This document shows positions 30,615 through 39,203 of a DNA stretch of 64,000 nucleotides, in pieces. Both the position numbers and the translations under genes were made by a program. The first letter of the stretch is position 1; every line of letters starts with the position of its first letter. The stretch lies in contig NZ_FOJP01000013.1 in assembly GCF_900111835.1 (NCBI RefSeq), positions 186,001 to 250,000 of the forward strand. Reading direction: 5' to 3'. The notes below the pieces were generated by a model. The model had not been told where the DNA came from. It saw nothing but the letters and a program-made list of their open reading frames with translations, and did no database searches. Source of the stretch: Metapseudomonas otitidis. GTDB lineage: Bacteria; Pseudomonadota; Gammaproteobacteria; Pseudomonadales; Pseudomonadaceae.

Positions 30615-30680
30615 TGCAGTCCTGTGCGGGGGTCACGTTCGAAGCCGGCGATTATAGGCGCCGGCGAACGTCGGACTGCA
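30615..30680. repeat. Nested inverted repeat upstream of the acetyltransferase gene
   Basis: Three concentric arm pairs: TGCAGTCC (30615-30622) with GGACTGCA (30673-30680); ACGTTC (30635-30640) with GAACGT (30666-30671); and GCCGGCG (30644-30650) with CGCCGGC (30659-30665), leaving loop ATTATAGG. It begins two bases from the start codon, so it could be a leader or attenuator structure or an operator array. Confidence 0.6.
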
Positions 30681-30804
30681 GAAGCGCGCCGCCCCCCTTC
30701 CTCGGCGGCGGCCGGGGAGGGGGTGATAAGGCGCGGTGACCCGATTCAGTCGCAGCAGCTTCGAGGACCTATCCCGTTAGGACACGCCGCTCCCGGCCAG
30801 CGCC

Positions 30805-32019
30805 TCAGGCCAACCCGAACGGGTCGTCGATGGAGTGGCTCGGCTGGGTGAACCAGCGCGGGCCGTCTTCGGCCATGTAGAAGTGGTCTTCCAGGCGGAT
30901 GCCGAATTCGCCGGGCACGCAGATCATCGGTTCGTTGCTGAAGCACATGCCTGGTGCCAAGGGCGTGGCGTCGCCGCGTACCAGGTAGGGGCCTTCGTGG
31001 ATCTCCACGCCGATGCCGTGCCCGGTGCGGTGCGGCAGGCCGGGGAGCTGGTAGTCCGGGCCGAGGCCGTCGGCCTCCAGGGAGCGTCGGGCGGCGGCGT
31101 CCACCGCTTCGCAGGGGGCGCCCAGGCGGGCAGCGTCGAAGGCGGCCAACTGGGCGCGCTTCTCGGCGTCCCACAGGGCACGCTGGCGCGGGCTGGGGGT
31201 GCCGAAGACGTAGCTGCGGGTGATGTCCGAGAGGTAGCCGTGCAGGCGGCAGCCGGTGTCGATCAGCACCATGTCGCCGTCCCGCAATGGCCGGGGCTGG
31301 GCCACGCCGTGGGGGAAGGCGCTATCGGCGCCGAACAGGACGATGCAGAAGTACGAGCCGCTGGCCCCGACGCGGCGGTGGGCCTGGTGGATGAAGGCCT
31401 CCACCTCGGCCGGGGTGATGCCCTCGCGGAGGATGCTGGCGGCGGCCTTGTGCACGGCCAGGGTCATGTCCTTGGCGCGCTGCATCAGGGCGATTTCGGC
31501 GGCGGACTTGCGAGCCCGGCAGTGCTGGGTGACGCGGCCGCCGTCGATGAAGCGGTAGCGCGGCGACTCATTGCGCAGGCCGTCGAACATGAAGAACGGC
31601 AGGCTCGGGCACAGCGCCACGCAGGCGTCGTCGGCCAGGCCCAGGGCGGCCAGGCGATCCAGCAGCAGGCGGTAGGGGGACTCGTGCTCCTGCCAGGTGC
31701 GGATGGCGCCCGGCACCACCTGGAAGCCGCGCACGGTGCCTTCCTCGAAGGCCGGGGCAAGGTATTCCAGCTCGCCCACGGCCGGCAGCAGCGCGCCCAC
31801 CAGGCGTTCGCTGGGGTGCCACTGCACGCCGGTGAAGTAGCGCAGGTTGGCCCCGGCATGGAGGTACAACGCGCCGATGCCCTGCTCGGCCATGAAGCGC
31901 TGGGCGCGGGCGATGCGTGCGTGGTACTCCGCCGCCTCGATGGGCCGTGCGCCGGCAGTCATGTCGTGCAACTGGGCGAGCGCCGCCTCTGGCGTGCTGC
32001 CGCCTACACCCCTGGTCAT
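30805..32019 (-). CDS. mdpA: M24-family metallo-dipeptidase MdpA (Xaa-Pro dipeptidase-like)
   Basis: 404 residues, cytoplasmic, from ATG 32019 with GAGGA upstream. Creatinase-type N-domain, then the pita-bread catalytic domain with all five metal ligands: Asp254 (LIDTG), Asp265 (LSDITR), His334 (TGHGIG), Glu363 (SNEPM) and Glu377 (RLEDHF). It would cleave imported di- or tripeptides. In P. aeruginosa the gene beside psdR (mdpA) is repressed by PsdR together with the dpp genes. Here its promoter carries two copies of the motif that also flanks the dppA3 promoter, supporting co-regulation. Confidence 0.92.
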   Translation of the reverse strand: MTRGVGGSTPEAALAQLHDMTAGARPIEAAEYHARIARAQRFMAEQGIGALYLHAGANLRYFTGVQWHPSERLVGALLPAVGELEYLAPAFEEGTVRGFQVVPGAIRTWQEHESPYRLLLDRLAALGLADDACVALCPSLPFFMFDGLRNESPRYRFIDGGRVTQHCRARKSAAEIALMQRAKDMTLAVHKAAASILREGITPAEVEAFIHQAHRRVGASGSYFCIVLFGADSAFPHGVAQPRPLRDGDMVLIDTGCRLHGYLSDITRSYVFGTPSPRQRALWDAEKRAQLAAFDAARLGAPCEAVDAAARRSLEADGLGPDYQLPGLPHRTGHGIGVEIHEGPYLVRGDATPLAPGMCFSNEPMICVPGEFGIRLEDHFYMAEDGPRWFTQPSHSIDDPFGLA

Positions 32020-32349
32020 CCCGTGGTCCTCGCTTGTCTGACAATCCGGCGGCGGAATTTAAGGGAGGCTGAACGAGGCGGTCAAAGGATTTTTTAAGTG
32101 TGACTTAATTTTATGACCACCGATGCACGACGCGCGCGCCATTCGACCTTTCGCTGACAGCTTCCCGACAGCTTCAGCCACTATGCTGCGCAGGCCCGGC
32201 GACACGATCGCCCGGCAGCTCCACCCTTCCCTTGCGCGGTACCGTGCCCACCGCCGGCCACAAGCCGGTGGCCCGGGCGCTTGCGCCGGGACTGCCGCCC
32301 GCCGCACCGCTCGGTATACTGGCCGCCTCCCGTCACCAGAGCACCCGCC
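32020..32349. other. Divergent mdpA-psdR regulatory gap
   Basis: 330 nt without a gene. The mdpA side is AT-rich and holds the promoter and operators at 32057-32108. The remainder up to psdR is GC-rich with a possible -10 (TATACT) about 35 nt before the psdR start but no convincing -35. No further copy of the TTAAGT/ACTTAA motif is seen on the psdR side, so autoregulation is not indicated here. Confidence 0.6.
32057..32108 (-). promoter_or_regulatory. mdpA promoter with two candidate PsdR operators
   Basis: On the minus strand, TTGACC (32085-32080) and TTAAAT (32062-32057) lie 17 nt apart, a good sigma-70 promoter ending about 38 nt before the start codon. A perfect palindrome TTAAGT-GTG-ACTTAA (32094-32108) lies 8 nt upstream of the -35. 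A second, weaker copy TTCAGC-CTC-CCTTAA (32073-32059) runs through the spacer into the -10. The same two-site plan is found at the dppA3 promoter. Confidence 0.7.
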
Positions 32350-32913
32350 ATGTCCGTCGACCGCATCGGAGAACGCCTGCGCCGCTACCGGCGTGCCGCG
32401 AAGAAGACCCTCAACCAGGTCGCCGCCGAATCGGGGCTCACCGCCAGCTTTCTCTCCCAGGCCGAACGCAACCTGACGGGCGTGTCCATCTCCTCCCTGG
32501 CCAACATCGCCAAGTCCCTCGGCGTACCGATGAACGCGCTGTTCGACCAGCCGCCGCAGCCCCAGCCAGACTCCCACCAGAACGAGCGCGTGCGCTACAC
32601 CATCGAGGGCCAGCCGCTGGCCTACGAGCGCCTGTCCACCTCCTTCCCCGGCAACCTGCTCAACGCGGTGAAGATGAACATGCCGGTGGGCTACCAGTCG
32701 GAGCTGATCGCCCACGAGGGCTCGGAGTTCGCCTATGTGCTCTCCGGGCAGATCGTCTACACCATCGACGGTCGCCAGTACCCGCTCGCTGCCGGCGACT
32801 CGGTGCACTTCGACGCCGGCAAGACCCACTGCCTGGCCAACGTCGGCGAGAACGTGGCCGAGGTGCTGACCGTCACCACCATGCCGCTGTTCGACGACCG
32901 CAACGCCTCCTGA
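32350..32913 (+). CDS. psdR: Transcriptional repressor PsdR (XRE helix-turn-helix plus cupin)
   Basis: 187 residues from ATG 32350. N-terminal XRE helix-turn-helix (residues about 5-62: LNQVAAESGLTASFLSQAER, SLANIAKSLGVPMNALF); C-terminal cupin (residues about 105-180: EGSEFAYVLSGQIVYTIDG, LAAGDSVHFDAGKTHCLANV) that probably senses a small ligand. By context it is PsdR, the dipeptide-metabolism repressor whose loss improves growth on peptides in P. aeruginosa. It lies between mdpA (divergent) and dppA3 (same strand), the two promoters carrying matching palindromes. The ribosome-binding site is weak, fitting low repressor levels; TATACT at about 32316 may be its -10. Confidence 0.92.
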   Translation: MSVDRIGERLRRYRRAAKKTLNQVAAESGLTASFLSQAERNLTGVSISSLANIAKSLGVPMNALFDQPPQPQPDSHQNERVRYTIEGQPLAYERLSTSFPGNLLNAVKMNMPVGYQSELIAHEGSEFAYVLSGQIVYTIDGRQYPLAAGDSVHFDAGKTHCLANVGENVAEVLTVTTMPLFDDRNAS

Positions 32914-32956
32914 CCTCTCGCATTTACCACGATGCGACGCCCGGTGACGCCTGAAT

Positions 32957-33006
32957 GTAAGTCTTGCTTAATTTCTGTTGACCACTTTTTCAGCATGACT
33001 TAATTT
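32957..33006 (+). promoter_or_regulatory. dppA3 promoter with two candidate PsdR operators
   Basis: TTGACC (32978-32983) and TAATTT (33001-33006) are 17 nt apart. Site 1, GTAAGT-CTT-GCTTAA (32957-32971), ends 6 nt before the -35. Site 2, TTCAGC-ATG-ACTTAA (32989-33003), overlaps spacer and -10. Site centres are 32 bp apart, about three helical turns. The transcript would have a leader of about 160 nt containing a 7-bp stem (33083-33089 with 33118-33124). Confidence 0.7.
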
Positions 33007-33176
33007 CGGCCACGCTTTGGCGTTGGGCAAGGAGCCCCGGCCAGGGCACTCACCGCTGCACAGGGCCGGCCACCTGACCCCGGGACCGGAACGCAGCGGG
33101 TTGTACCGAGCACGTGCCCGGTCCATAAGGCCGCGAGCCCGTGACGCCCTCAGAAAAAGAACAATCGAGGTCCCGC

Positions 33177-34778
33177 ATGCCCAAGAACACCCTCGTCCAG
33201 GCCCTGCTCGCTGCCGGCCTGCTCCTCGGCACTTCCTTCGCCTCCGCCGCCAGCAACCTGGTGTTCTGTTCTGAAGGCAGCCCCGCCGGCTTCGACCCCG
33301 GCCAATACACCACCGGCACCGACTTCGACGCCACGGCGGAAACCCTCTTCAACCGCCTGGTGCAGTTCGAGCGCGGCAGCACCCGTGCCGGGCCGGCGCT
33401 GGCCGAGTCCTGGGACGTTTCCGAAGACGGCCTGGCCTACACCTTCCACCTGCGCCCGGGCGTGAAGTTCCACACCACCGAGTACTTCAAGCCCAGCCGC
33501 GAGTTCAGCGCCGACGACGTGCTGTTCACCTTCCAGCGCATGCTCGACAGGAACCACCCGTTCCGTAAGGCCTACCCCAGCGAGTTCCCCTACTTCACCG
33601 ACATGGGCCTGGACAAGAACATCGCCAAGGTCGAGAAGCTGGACGACCACACCGTCAAGTTCACCCTCAACCAGGTGGACGCCGCCTTCATCCAGAACCT
33701 GGCCATGCCCTTCGCCGCCGTGCACTCGGCCGAGTACGCCGACCAGCTGCTCAAGGCCGGCACGCCGCAGCTGCTCAACCAGAAGCCCATCGGCACCGGC
33801 CCGTTCGTGTTCAAGCGCTACCAGAAGGACGCGCAGATCCGTTTCACCGGCAACAAGGACTACTGGAAGCCCGAGGATGTGAAGATCGACAACCTGATCT
33901 TCGCCATCAACACCGACGCCTCCGTGCGCGCCCAGAAGCTCAAGGCCGGCGAGTGCCAGATCACCCTCAACCCGCGCCCGGCCGACATCGCGGGCCTCAA
34001 GCAAGACCCGCGCCTGCAGGTGCCCTCGCAGCCCGGCTTCAACCTCGGCTACATCGCCTACAACGTCACCCACCCGCCGTTCGACAAGGTGGAGGTGCGC
34101 CAGGCGCTGGACATGGCGGTGAACAAGCCAGCCATCATCGAGGCCGTCTACCAGGGCGCCGGGCAACTGGCGGTCAACGCCATGCCGCCGACCCAGTGGT
34201 CCTACGACGAGACCATCAAGGGCAGCGAGTACAACCCCGAGAAGGCCAAGGAACTGCTCAAGGCCGCCGGCATCGCCGAAGGCACCGAGATCACCCTCTG
34301 GGCCATGCCCGTGCAGCGCCCCTACAACCCCAACGCGCGGCTGATGGCCGAGATGATCCAGGCCGACTGGGCCAAGGTCGGCGTCAAGGCGCGCATCGTC
34401 ACCTACGAGTGGGGCGAGTACATCAAGCGCGCCCACGCCGGCGAGCACGACGCCATGCTGTTCGGCTGGACCGGCGACAACGGGGACCCGGACAACTGGC
34501 TCGGCACCCTCTACGGCTGCGACTCGGTCAACGGCAACAACGTCTCCAAGTGGTGCGACGCCGACTACGACAAGCTGGTCAAGCAGGCCAAGGCCAGCAC
34601 CGACCAGGCCCAGCGCACCGAGCTGTACAAACAGGCCCAGCAGCGCCTGCACAACCAGGTGCCGATCAGCCCCATCGCCCACTCCACCGTCTACCAGCCC
34701 ATGAGCCGGAGCGTGGAGGGCTTCCGCATCAGCCCGTTCTCCACCAACTCCTTCTACGGCGTGGCCAACGCCCCGTGA
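33177..34778 (+). CDS. dppA3: Periplasmic dipeptide-binding protein DppA3
   Basis: 533 residues from ATG 33177, with GAGG 6 nt upstream. Signal peptide MPKNTLVQALLAAGLLLGT...ASA; mature start near SNLVFCSEGSPAGFDPGQY. Family-5 solute-binding protein feeding DppBCDF; landmarks EFSADDVLFTFQRMLD, KPIGTGPFVFKRYQKDA and FGWTGDNGDPDNWLGTLYGC. It is the intact sister of the frameshifted DppA1. First gene downstream of psdR, with its own operator-flanked promoter, so probably the main inducible binding protein. Confidence 0.95.
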   Translation: MPKNTLVQALLAAGLLLGTSFASAASNLVFCSEGSPAGFDPGQYTTGTDFDATAETLFNRLVQFERGSTRAGPALAESWDVSEDGLAYTFHLRPGVKFHTTEYFKPSREFSADDVLFTFQRMLDRNHPFRKAYPSEFPYFTDMGLDKNIAKVEKLDDHTVKFTLNQVDAAFIQNLAMPFAAVHSAEYADQLLKAGTPQLLNQKPIGTGPFVFKRYQKDAQIRFTGNKDYWKPEDVKIDNLIFAINTDASVRAQKLKAGECQITLNPRPADIAGLKQDPRLQVPSQPGFNLGYIAYNVTHPPFDKVEVRQALDMAVNKPAIIEAVYQGAGQLAVNAMPPTQWSYDETIKGSEYNPEKAKELLKAAGIAEGTEITLWAMPVQRPYNPNARLMAEMIQADWAKVGVKARIVTYEWGEYIKRAHAGEHDAMLFGWTGDNGDPDNWLGTLYGCDSVNGNNVSKWCDADYDKLVKQAKASTDQAQRTELYKQAQQRLHNQVPISPIAHSTVYQPMSRSVEGFRISPFSTNSFYGVANAP

Positions 34779-34783
34779 GCACA

Positions 34784-34813
34784 GGGGCCTGGCGGCTGCC
34801 CCCGCCAGGCCCC
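34784..34813 (+). terminator. Strong hairpin after dppA3
   Basis: A perfect 12-bp stem, GGGGCCTGGCGG (34784-34795) with CCGCCAGGCCCC (34802-34813), 6-nt loop, begins 5 nt after the stop codon. Its placement suits 3-prime-end protection of the dppA3 message. Confidence 0.7.
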
Positions 34814-34832
34814 GGTCTTCCGTGACCCACCC

Positions 34833-34866
34833 CTCCATCCGCCGCAGAGCGGAGGAGACCTTTTTT
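34833..34866 (+). terminator. Rho-independent terminator or attenuator between dppA3 and opdP
   Basis: CTCC-AT-CCGC (34833-34842) pairs with GCGG-A-GGAG (34849-34857) and is followed after three bases by six Ts (34861-34866). It would reduce or stop readthrough into opdP, so opdP may also have its own promoter in the 130 nt that follow. Confidence 0.65.
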
Positions 34867-34999
34867 CATACCTGCCCCAACGAGTCCGCAAGGAAGCTGC
34901 GCTTGCGTGCGACGTCACCGGCTTGCCCGATGACGACGGCAGTCCGCGCCAGCGCTCCTTGCTTCAAAGCGAAGCAATAACAACAAAGGAGCGAACGAC

Positions 35000-36439
35000 A
35001 TGAAGAAAGACCATTCCCGAGCGACCCTGGCCCTGGCCCTGCTGGCCGCCACCGGCGCGGCAGGGGCCGAGGAACAGCCCATGCCACCGGTGCCGGAGAA
35101 TCCCAGCTACGCCGCCCAGGTACAGAACATCCCGGCGGTGGACAAGCCGGTGAAGGGCCAGGCCGGCGCCACCGGGTTCATCGAGGGGCAGAGCCTGACC
35201 CTCAGCACCCGCAACTTCGCCGCCCGCGAGCAGATGAAGGACAGCTTCGGCTTCACCATCCCCAAGGATGACGGCCCACAGCGCACCCACAGCCGCCGCG
35301 CATGGGTGCAAGGCACCCAGCTCAAGTACAGCTCCGGCTACACCCAGGGCACCATCGGCTTCGGCCTCGATGTCGCCGCGTTCAACGCCATCAACCTGGA
35401 ACGCGGCAAGGGCCGCATCGGCGGTGGCGGCAACCGCACCCTGGCCGACAGCAACGGCCACGGCGTGGAGGAGTGGTCCAAGCTGGGCATCGCCAACGTG
35501 CGCCTGCGCGTCTCCAACACCGAGCTGAAGGCCGGCCGCTTCCAGGTGGACACCCCGGTATTCAGCTACTTCGACAACCGCGCCCTGCCCTCCAGCTTCA
35601 CCGGCTACGCCATCACCAGCGAAGAGCTGGACAACCTGGCCCTGCAGGCCGGCAGCTTCCGCCGCGTCAGCCCGCGTACCGGCTCAGGCGACGAAGCCTT
35701 CACCACCGAGTACGGCACCCGCGAAGTGAAGGGCGAGCACATGCATTACCTGGGCGGCAACTACAAGCCGCTGGAGAGCCTGGAGATCGCCGCCTACGGT
35801 GGCCGCTTCGAAGACATCTGGGACCAGTACTACCTGGGCATCACCCACACCCTGGGGGACCGCGAAAACCTTTCCCTGCGCACCGCGCTGAACGGCTATC
35901 GCACCCGCGACACCGGCTCGCGCAAGGCCGGCTACATCGACAACAACGCCTGGAGCCTGGCATTCACCCTCGCCCACCAGGCCCACGCGCTGACCCTGGC
36001 CTGGCAGCAGATCGACGGCGACGAGTACTTCGACTACGTCCACGAAACGGCGGCCATCTACCTGGCCAACTCCCTGCTCTCGGACTACAACGGCCCCAAC
36101 GAGAAGTCCGCGCAGATCCGCTACGAGACCGACTGGAGCTACTTCGGCGTCCCTGGCCTGTCCACCACCGCCTGGTACGCCAAGGGCTGGGACATCGACG
36201 GCACCCACTACGACGGTGATCGCAACGGCGCCTACGGCAACTACGTCGAAGTGCGCGGCATGGACGACGAACGCCACCACGAGTACGGGCTGATGGCGGC
36301 CTACAAGGTGCAGAGCGGGGCCATCAAGGACAGCACCTTCAAGGTCACCTACATGTCCCACAAGGCCAGCAAGCAGCAGATCGACGGCAGCGTGAACGAA
36401 CTGCGCGTGGTCAGCACTTTCCCCTTCGACCTGCTCTAG
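35000..36439 (+). CDS. opdP: OprD-family outer-membrane porin (peptide porin OpdP)
   Basis: 479 residues from ATG 35000, with AAAGGAG upstream. Signal peptide MKKDHSRATLALALLAATGAAGA. Occ/OprD landmarks: GFIEGQSLTLSTRNFAARE, the YSSGYTQGTIGFGLDV strands, RLRVSNTELKAGRFQVDTP, and a C-terminal beta-signal end (LRVVSTFPFDLL). OprD-family proteins are 18-strand monomeric channels for basic amino acids and small peptides; the copy within the dpp locus of P. aeruginosa is OpdP (glycine-glutamate dipeptide porin, also listed as OpdD). Context strongly supports that assignment; substrate is inferred. Confidence 0.92.
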   Translation: MKKDHSRATLALALLAATGAAGAEEQPMPPVPENPSYAAQVQNIPAVDKPVKGQAGATGFIEGQSLTLSTRNFAAREQMKDSFGFTIPKDDGPQRTHSRRAWVQGTQLKYSSGYTQGTIGFGLDVAAFNAINLERGKGRIGGGGNRTLADSNGHGVEEWSKLGIANVRLRVSNTELKAGRFQVDTPVFSYFDNRALPSSFTGYAITSEELDNLALQAGSFRRVSPRTGSGDEAFTTEYGTREVKGEHMHYLGGNYKPLESLEIAAYGGRFEDIWDQYYLGITHTLGDRENLSLRTALNGYRTRDTGSRKAGYIDNNAWSLAFTLAHQAHALTLAWQQIDGDEYFDYVHETAAIYLANSLLSDYNGPNEKSAQIRYETDWSYFGVPGLSTTAWYAKGWDIDGTHYDGDRNGAYGNYVEVRGMDDERHHEYGLMAAYKVQSGAIKDSTFKVTYMSHKASKQQIDGSVNELRVVSTFPFDLL

Positions 36440-36447
36440 ATTGAGAC

Positions 36448-36468
36448 GGGCGCCGCCCAGCGGCGCCC
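36448..36468 (+). terminator. Intercistronic hairpin between opdP and dppA4
   Basis: GGGCGCCGC (36448-36456) pairs with GCGGCGCCC (36460-36468) over a 3-nt loop, 8 nt after the opdP stop. The dppA4 ribosome-binding site follows at once, so it probably marks a processing or stability boundary rather than a full stop. Confidence 0.6.
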
Positions 36469-36483
36469 CACAAGGAGACTCAC

Positions 36484-38076
36484 ATGCGCATGACGCTCCG
36501 TACCCTGCCCCTGCTGGTGGCCCTGGCCGCCGGCACCCCGCTGGCCCAGGCGGCCAACCTGGTGGTCTGCACCGAAGCCGCGCCGGAAGGCTTCGACATC
36601 GTCCAGTACACCGGCGCGGTAACCGCCGACGCCTCCGCCGAAACGGTGTTCAGCCGCCTGGTGGCCTTCAAGCCCGGCACCACCGAGCTGGAACCGGCCC
36701 TGGCGGAACGCTGGGACATCAGCCCCGACGGCACCGTCTACACCTTCCACCTGCGCCCGGGGGTGAAGTTCCACACCACCGACTACTTCACCCCCACCCG
36801 CACCCTGACTGCGGACGACGTGCTCTGGAGCTTCCAGCGCGCCCTCGATCCCAAGCACCCCTGGCATGAGTCGGCCCAGCGCGGCTACGCCTACTTCGAC
36901 GCCATGGGCATGCGCGAGCTGATCAAGTCCGTGGAGAAGGTCGACGACCTCACCGTGCGCTTCACCCTCAGCCGCCCCGAGGCGCCCTTCCTCGCCGACA
37001 TGGCCATGGGCTTCGCCTCCATCTATTCCGCCGAGTACGGCGACCAGCTGCTCAAGGCCGGCAAGACCAACCAGCTCAACCAGCAGCCCATCGGCACCGG
37101 CCCCTTCGTGTTCAGCCGCTACGCCAAGGACGCCCAAGTGCGCTACAAGGCCAACCCGGACTACTTCCGCGGCAAGCCGCCGATCGACAACCTGGTGTTC
37201 GCCATCACCCTCGACCCCAACGTGCGCCTGCAGAAGGTGCGCGCCGGCGAGTGCCAGATCGCCCTCTACCCCAAGCCGGAAGACGTGCCCGGCGTGCGCA
37301 GCAACCCCAACCTGGCGGTGGACGAGATCGACGCGCTGCTGACCACCTACGTCGCCATCAACACCCAGCACAAGCCGCTGGACGACGCCCGCGTGCGCCA
37401 GGCCATCAACCTCGCCGTGGACAAGCAGGCGATGATCCAGGCCGTGTTCGGTGCCGGCAACGCTAGCGTCGCGGTCAACCCCTACCCGCCGACCCTGCTG
37501 GGCTACAACCACCAGGTGCAGGACTGGGCGCACGACCCGGAGAAGGCCCGCGCCCTGCTGGCCGAAGCCGGGGTGAAGGACCTGAAGATCACCCTGTTCA
37601 TCCGCAACGGCACCTCGCCCACCATCCCCAACCCGGCGCTGGCGGCACAGATGATGCAGGCGGACCTGGCCAAGGCCGGTATCCAGATGACCATCCGCTC
37701 CCTGGAATGGGGCGAACTGCTCAAGCGTTCCAAGGGCGGCGAGCACGACCTGGTGCTGCTGGGCTGGGCCGGCGACAACGGCGACCCGGACAACTTCCTC
37801 AGCCCCAACCTGTCCTGCGCGGCAGCCGAGTCGGGGGAGAACCAGGCGCGCTGGTGCAACCCCGAGTTCGAAGCCCTGATGCAGAAGGCCCGCAGCGTCA
37901 GCGAACCTGCCGAGCGGGCGAAGCTCTATGAACAGGCCCAGGTGGTTTTTCACCGCGAAGCCCCGTGGATTACGCTGGCGCACCCTAAGCTGTTCAACGT
38001 GCGCCGCAGCAACGTCGAGGGCTACGTGATCAGCCCGCTGTCCAACAACCACTTCGCCACCACCCGGGTGAAGTAA
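36484..38076 (+). CDS. dppA4: Periplasmic dipeptide/peptide-binding protein DppA4
   Basis: 530 residues from ATG 36484, AAGGAGA upstream. Signal peptide MRMTLRTLPLLVALAAGTPLAQA; mature start near ANLVVCTEAAPEGFDIVQY. Family-5 solute-binding protein with LTADDVLWSFQRALD, QPIGTGPFVFSRYAKDA and GDNGDPDNFLSPNLSCAAAE. It is the binding protein immediately upstream of dppBCDF and closest in length and opening to DppA2. It is separated from dppB by a 9-bp hairpin, as expected where the binding protein is needed in excess of the permease. Confidence 0.95.
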   Translation: MRMTLRTLPLLVALAAGTPLAQAANLVVCTEAAPEGFDIVQYTGAVTADASAETVFSRLVAFKPGTTELEPALAERWDISPDGTVYTFHLRPGVKFHTTDYFTPTRTLTADDVLWSFQRALDPKHPWHESAQRGYAYFDAMGMRELIKSVEKVDDLTVRFTLSRPEAPFLADMAMGFASIYSAEYGDQLLKAGKTNQLNQQPIGTGPFVFSRYAKDAQVRYKANPDYFRGKPPIDNLVFAITLDPNVRLQKVRAGECQIALYPKPEDVPGVRSNPNLAVDEIDALLTTYVAINTQHKPLDDARVRQAINLAVDKQAMIQAVFGAGNASVAVNPYPPTLLGYNHQVQDWAHDPEKARALLAEAGVKDLKITLFIRNGTSPTIPNPALAAQMMQADLAKAGIQMTIRSLEWGELLKRSKGGEHDLVLLGWAGDNGDPDNFLSPNLSCAAAESGENQARWCNPEFEALMQKARSVSEPAERAKLYEQAQVVFHREAPWITLAHPKLFNVRRSNVEGYVISPLSNNHFATTRVK

Positions 38077-38082
38077 CGGCAC

Positions 38083-38107
38083 TGTCGCGGCACCCGCTGC
38101 CGCGACA
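38083..38107 (+). terminator. Hairpin between dppA4 and dppB
   Basis: TGTCGCGGC (38083-38091) pairs with GCCGCGACA (38099-38107), 7-nt loop, 6 nt after the dppA4 stop and 75 nt before dppB. A stem here would stabilise the dppA4 part of the message and lower dppBCDF expression. Confidence 0.65.
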
Positions 38108-38182
38108 CCCGACAACAAGAACGACGCCCGCCCACCGTTACCCACGGAAGCGGGCGTGATACCTGAGGAGTCAATCACCGAG

Positions 38183-39193
38183 ATGCTCAGTTTCATTGCT
38201 CGCCGACTGGGGCTGCTGATCCCCACCTTCTTCGGCGTCACCCTGCTGACCTTCGCGCTGATCCGCCTGATTCCAGGCGACCCGGTGGAAGTGATGATGG
38301 GCGAACGTCGCGTCGATCCCGAAATGCACGCCCAGGCCATGGTCCGCCTGGGGCTCGACAAGCCCCTGTACGAGCAGTACCTCACCTACATCGGCAAGCT
38401 GGCCCAGGGTGACCTGGGCGAGTCGCTGCGCACCCGCGAGAGCGTCTGGCACGAGTTCCTCACGCTGTTCCCCGCCACCCTGGAACTGGCCCTGGCCGCC
38501 CTGCTGTTCGCCGGCACCCTCGGCCTGCTGGCCGGCGTGCTGGCGGCCCTGCGGCGCGGCTCGCTGTTCGACCACGGGGTGATGGGCATCTCCCTCACCG
38601 GCTACTCCATGCCGATCTTCTGGTGGGGCCTGCTGCTGATCATGTTCTTCTCGGTCTGGCTGGGCTGGACACCGGTCTCCGGGCGCATCGACCTGCTCTA
38701 CGACATCGAGCCGAAAACCGGCTTCATGCTCATCGACACCCTGCTTTCCGACGAGGAAGGCGCCTTCGTCGACGCCCTCAAGCACCTCATCCTGCCGGCC
38801 ATCGTGCTGGGCACCATCCCCCTGGCGGTGATTGCCCGCATGACCCGCTCGGCGATGCTCGAAGTGCTGCGCGAGGATTACATCCGCACCGCCCGCGCCA
38901 AGGGCCTGTCGCCGACCCGCGTGGTGTTCGTGCACGGCCTGCGCAACGCGCTGATCCCGGTGCTCACCGTGTTCGGCCTGCAGGTGGGCACCCTTCTGGC
39001 GGGCGCCGTGCTCACCGAAACCATCTTCTCCTGGCCGGGCATCGGCAAATGGCTCATCGAGTCCATCGGCGCGCGGGACTACCCCGTGGTGCAGAACGGC
39101 ATCCTGCTGATCGCCTGCCTGGTCATCCTGGTCAACTTCGTGGTGGACATCCTCTATGGCCTCGCCAATCCCCGCATCCGTCATCAACGTTGA
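38183..39193 (+). CDS. dppB: Dipeptide ABC transporter permease DppB
   Basis: 336 residues from ATG 38183 ([20 protein letters not shown]); GAGGAG lies 13 nt upstream. An in-frame upstream start at 38156 would add nine residues unlike the family. Six membrane helices. The N-terminal OppB-type signature ([16 protein letters not shown]) and the EAA loop for contact with the ATPases ([20 protein letters not shown]) are both clear. Forms the heterodimeric channel with DppC. Confidence 0.96.
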   Translation: MLSFIARRLGLLIPTFFGVTLLTFALIRLIPGDPVEVMMGERRVDPEMHAQAMVRLGLDKPLYEQYLTYIGKLAQGDLGESLRTRESVWHEFLTLFPATLELALAALLFAGTLGLLAGVLAALRRGSLFDHGVMGISLTGYSMPIFWWGLLLIMFFSVWLGWTPVSGRIDLLYDIEPKTGFMLIDTLLSDEEGAFVDALKHLILPAIVLGTIPLAVIARMTRSAMLEVLREDYIRTARAKGLSPTRVVFVHGLRNALIPVLTVFGLQVGTLLAGAVLTETIFSWPGIGKWLIESIGARDYPVVQNGILLIACLVILVNFVVDILYGLANPRIRHQR

Positions 39194-39203
39194 GGAGCCG
39201 ACC

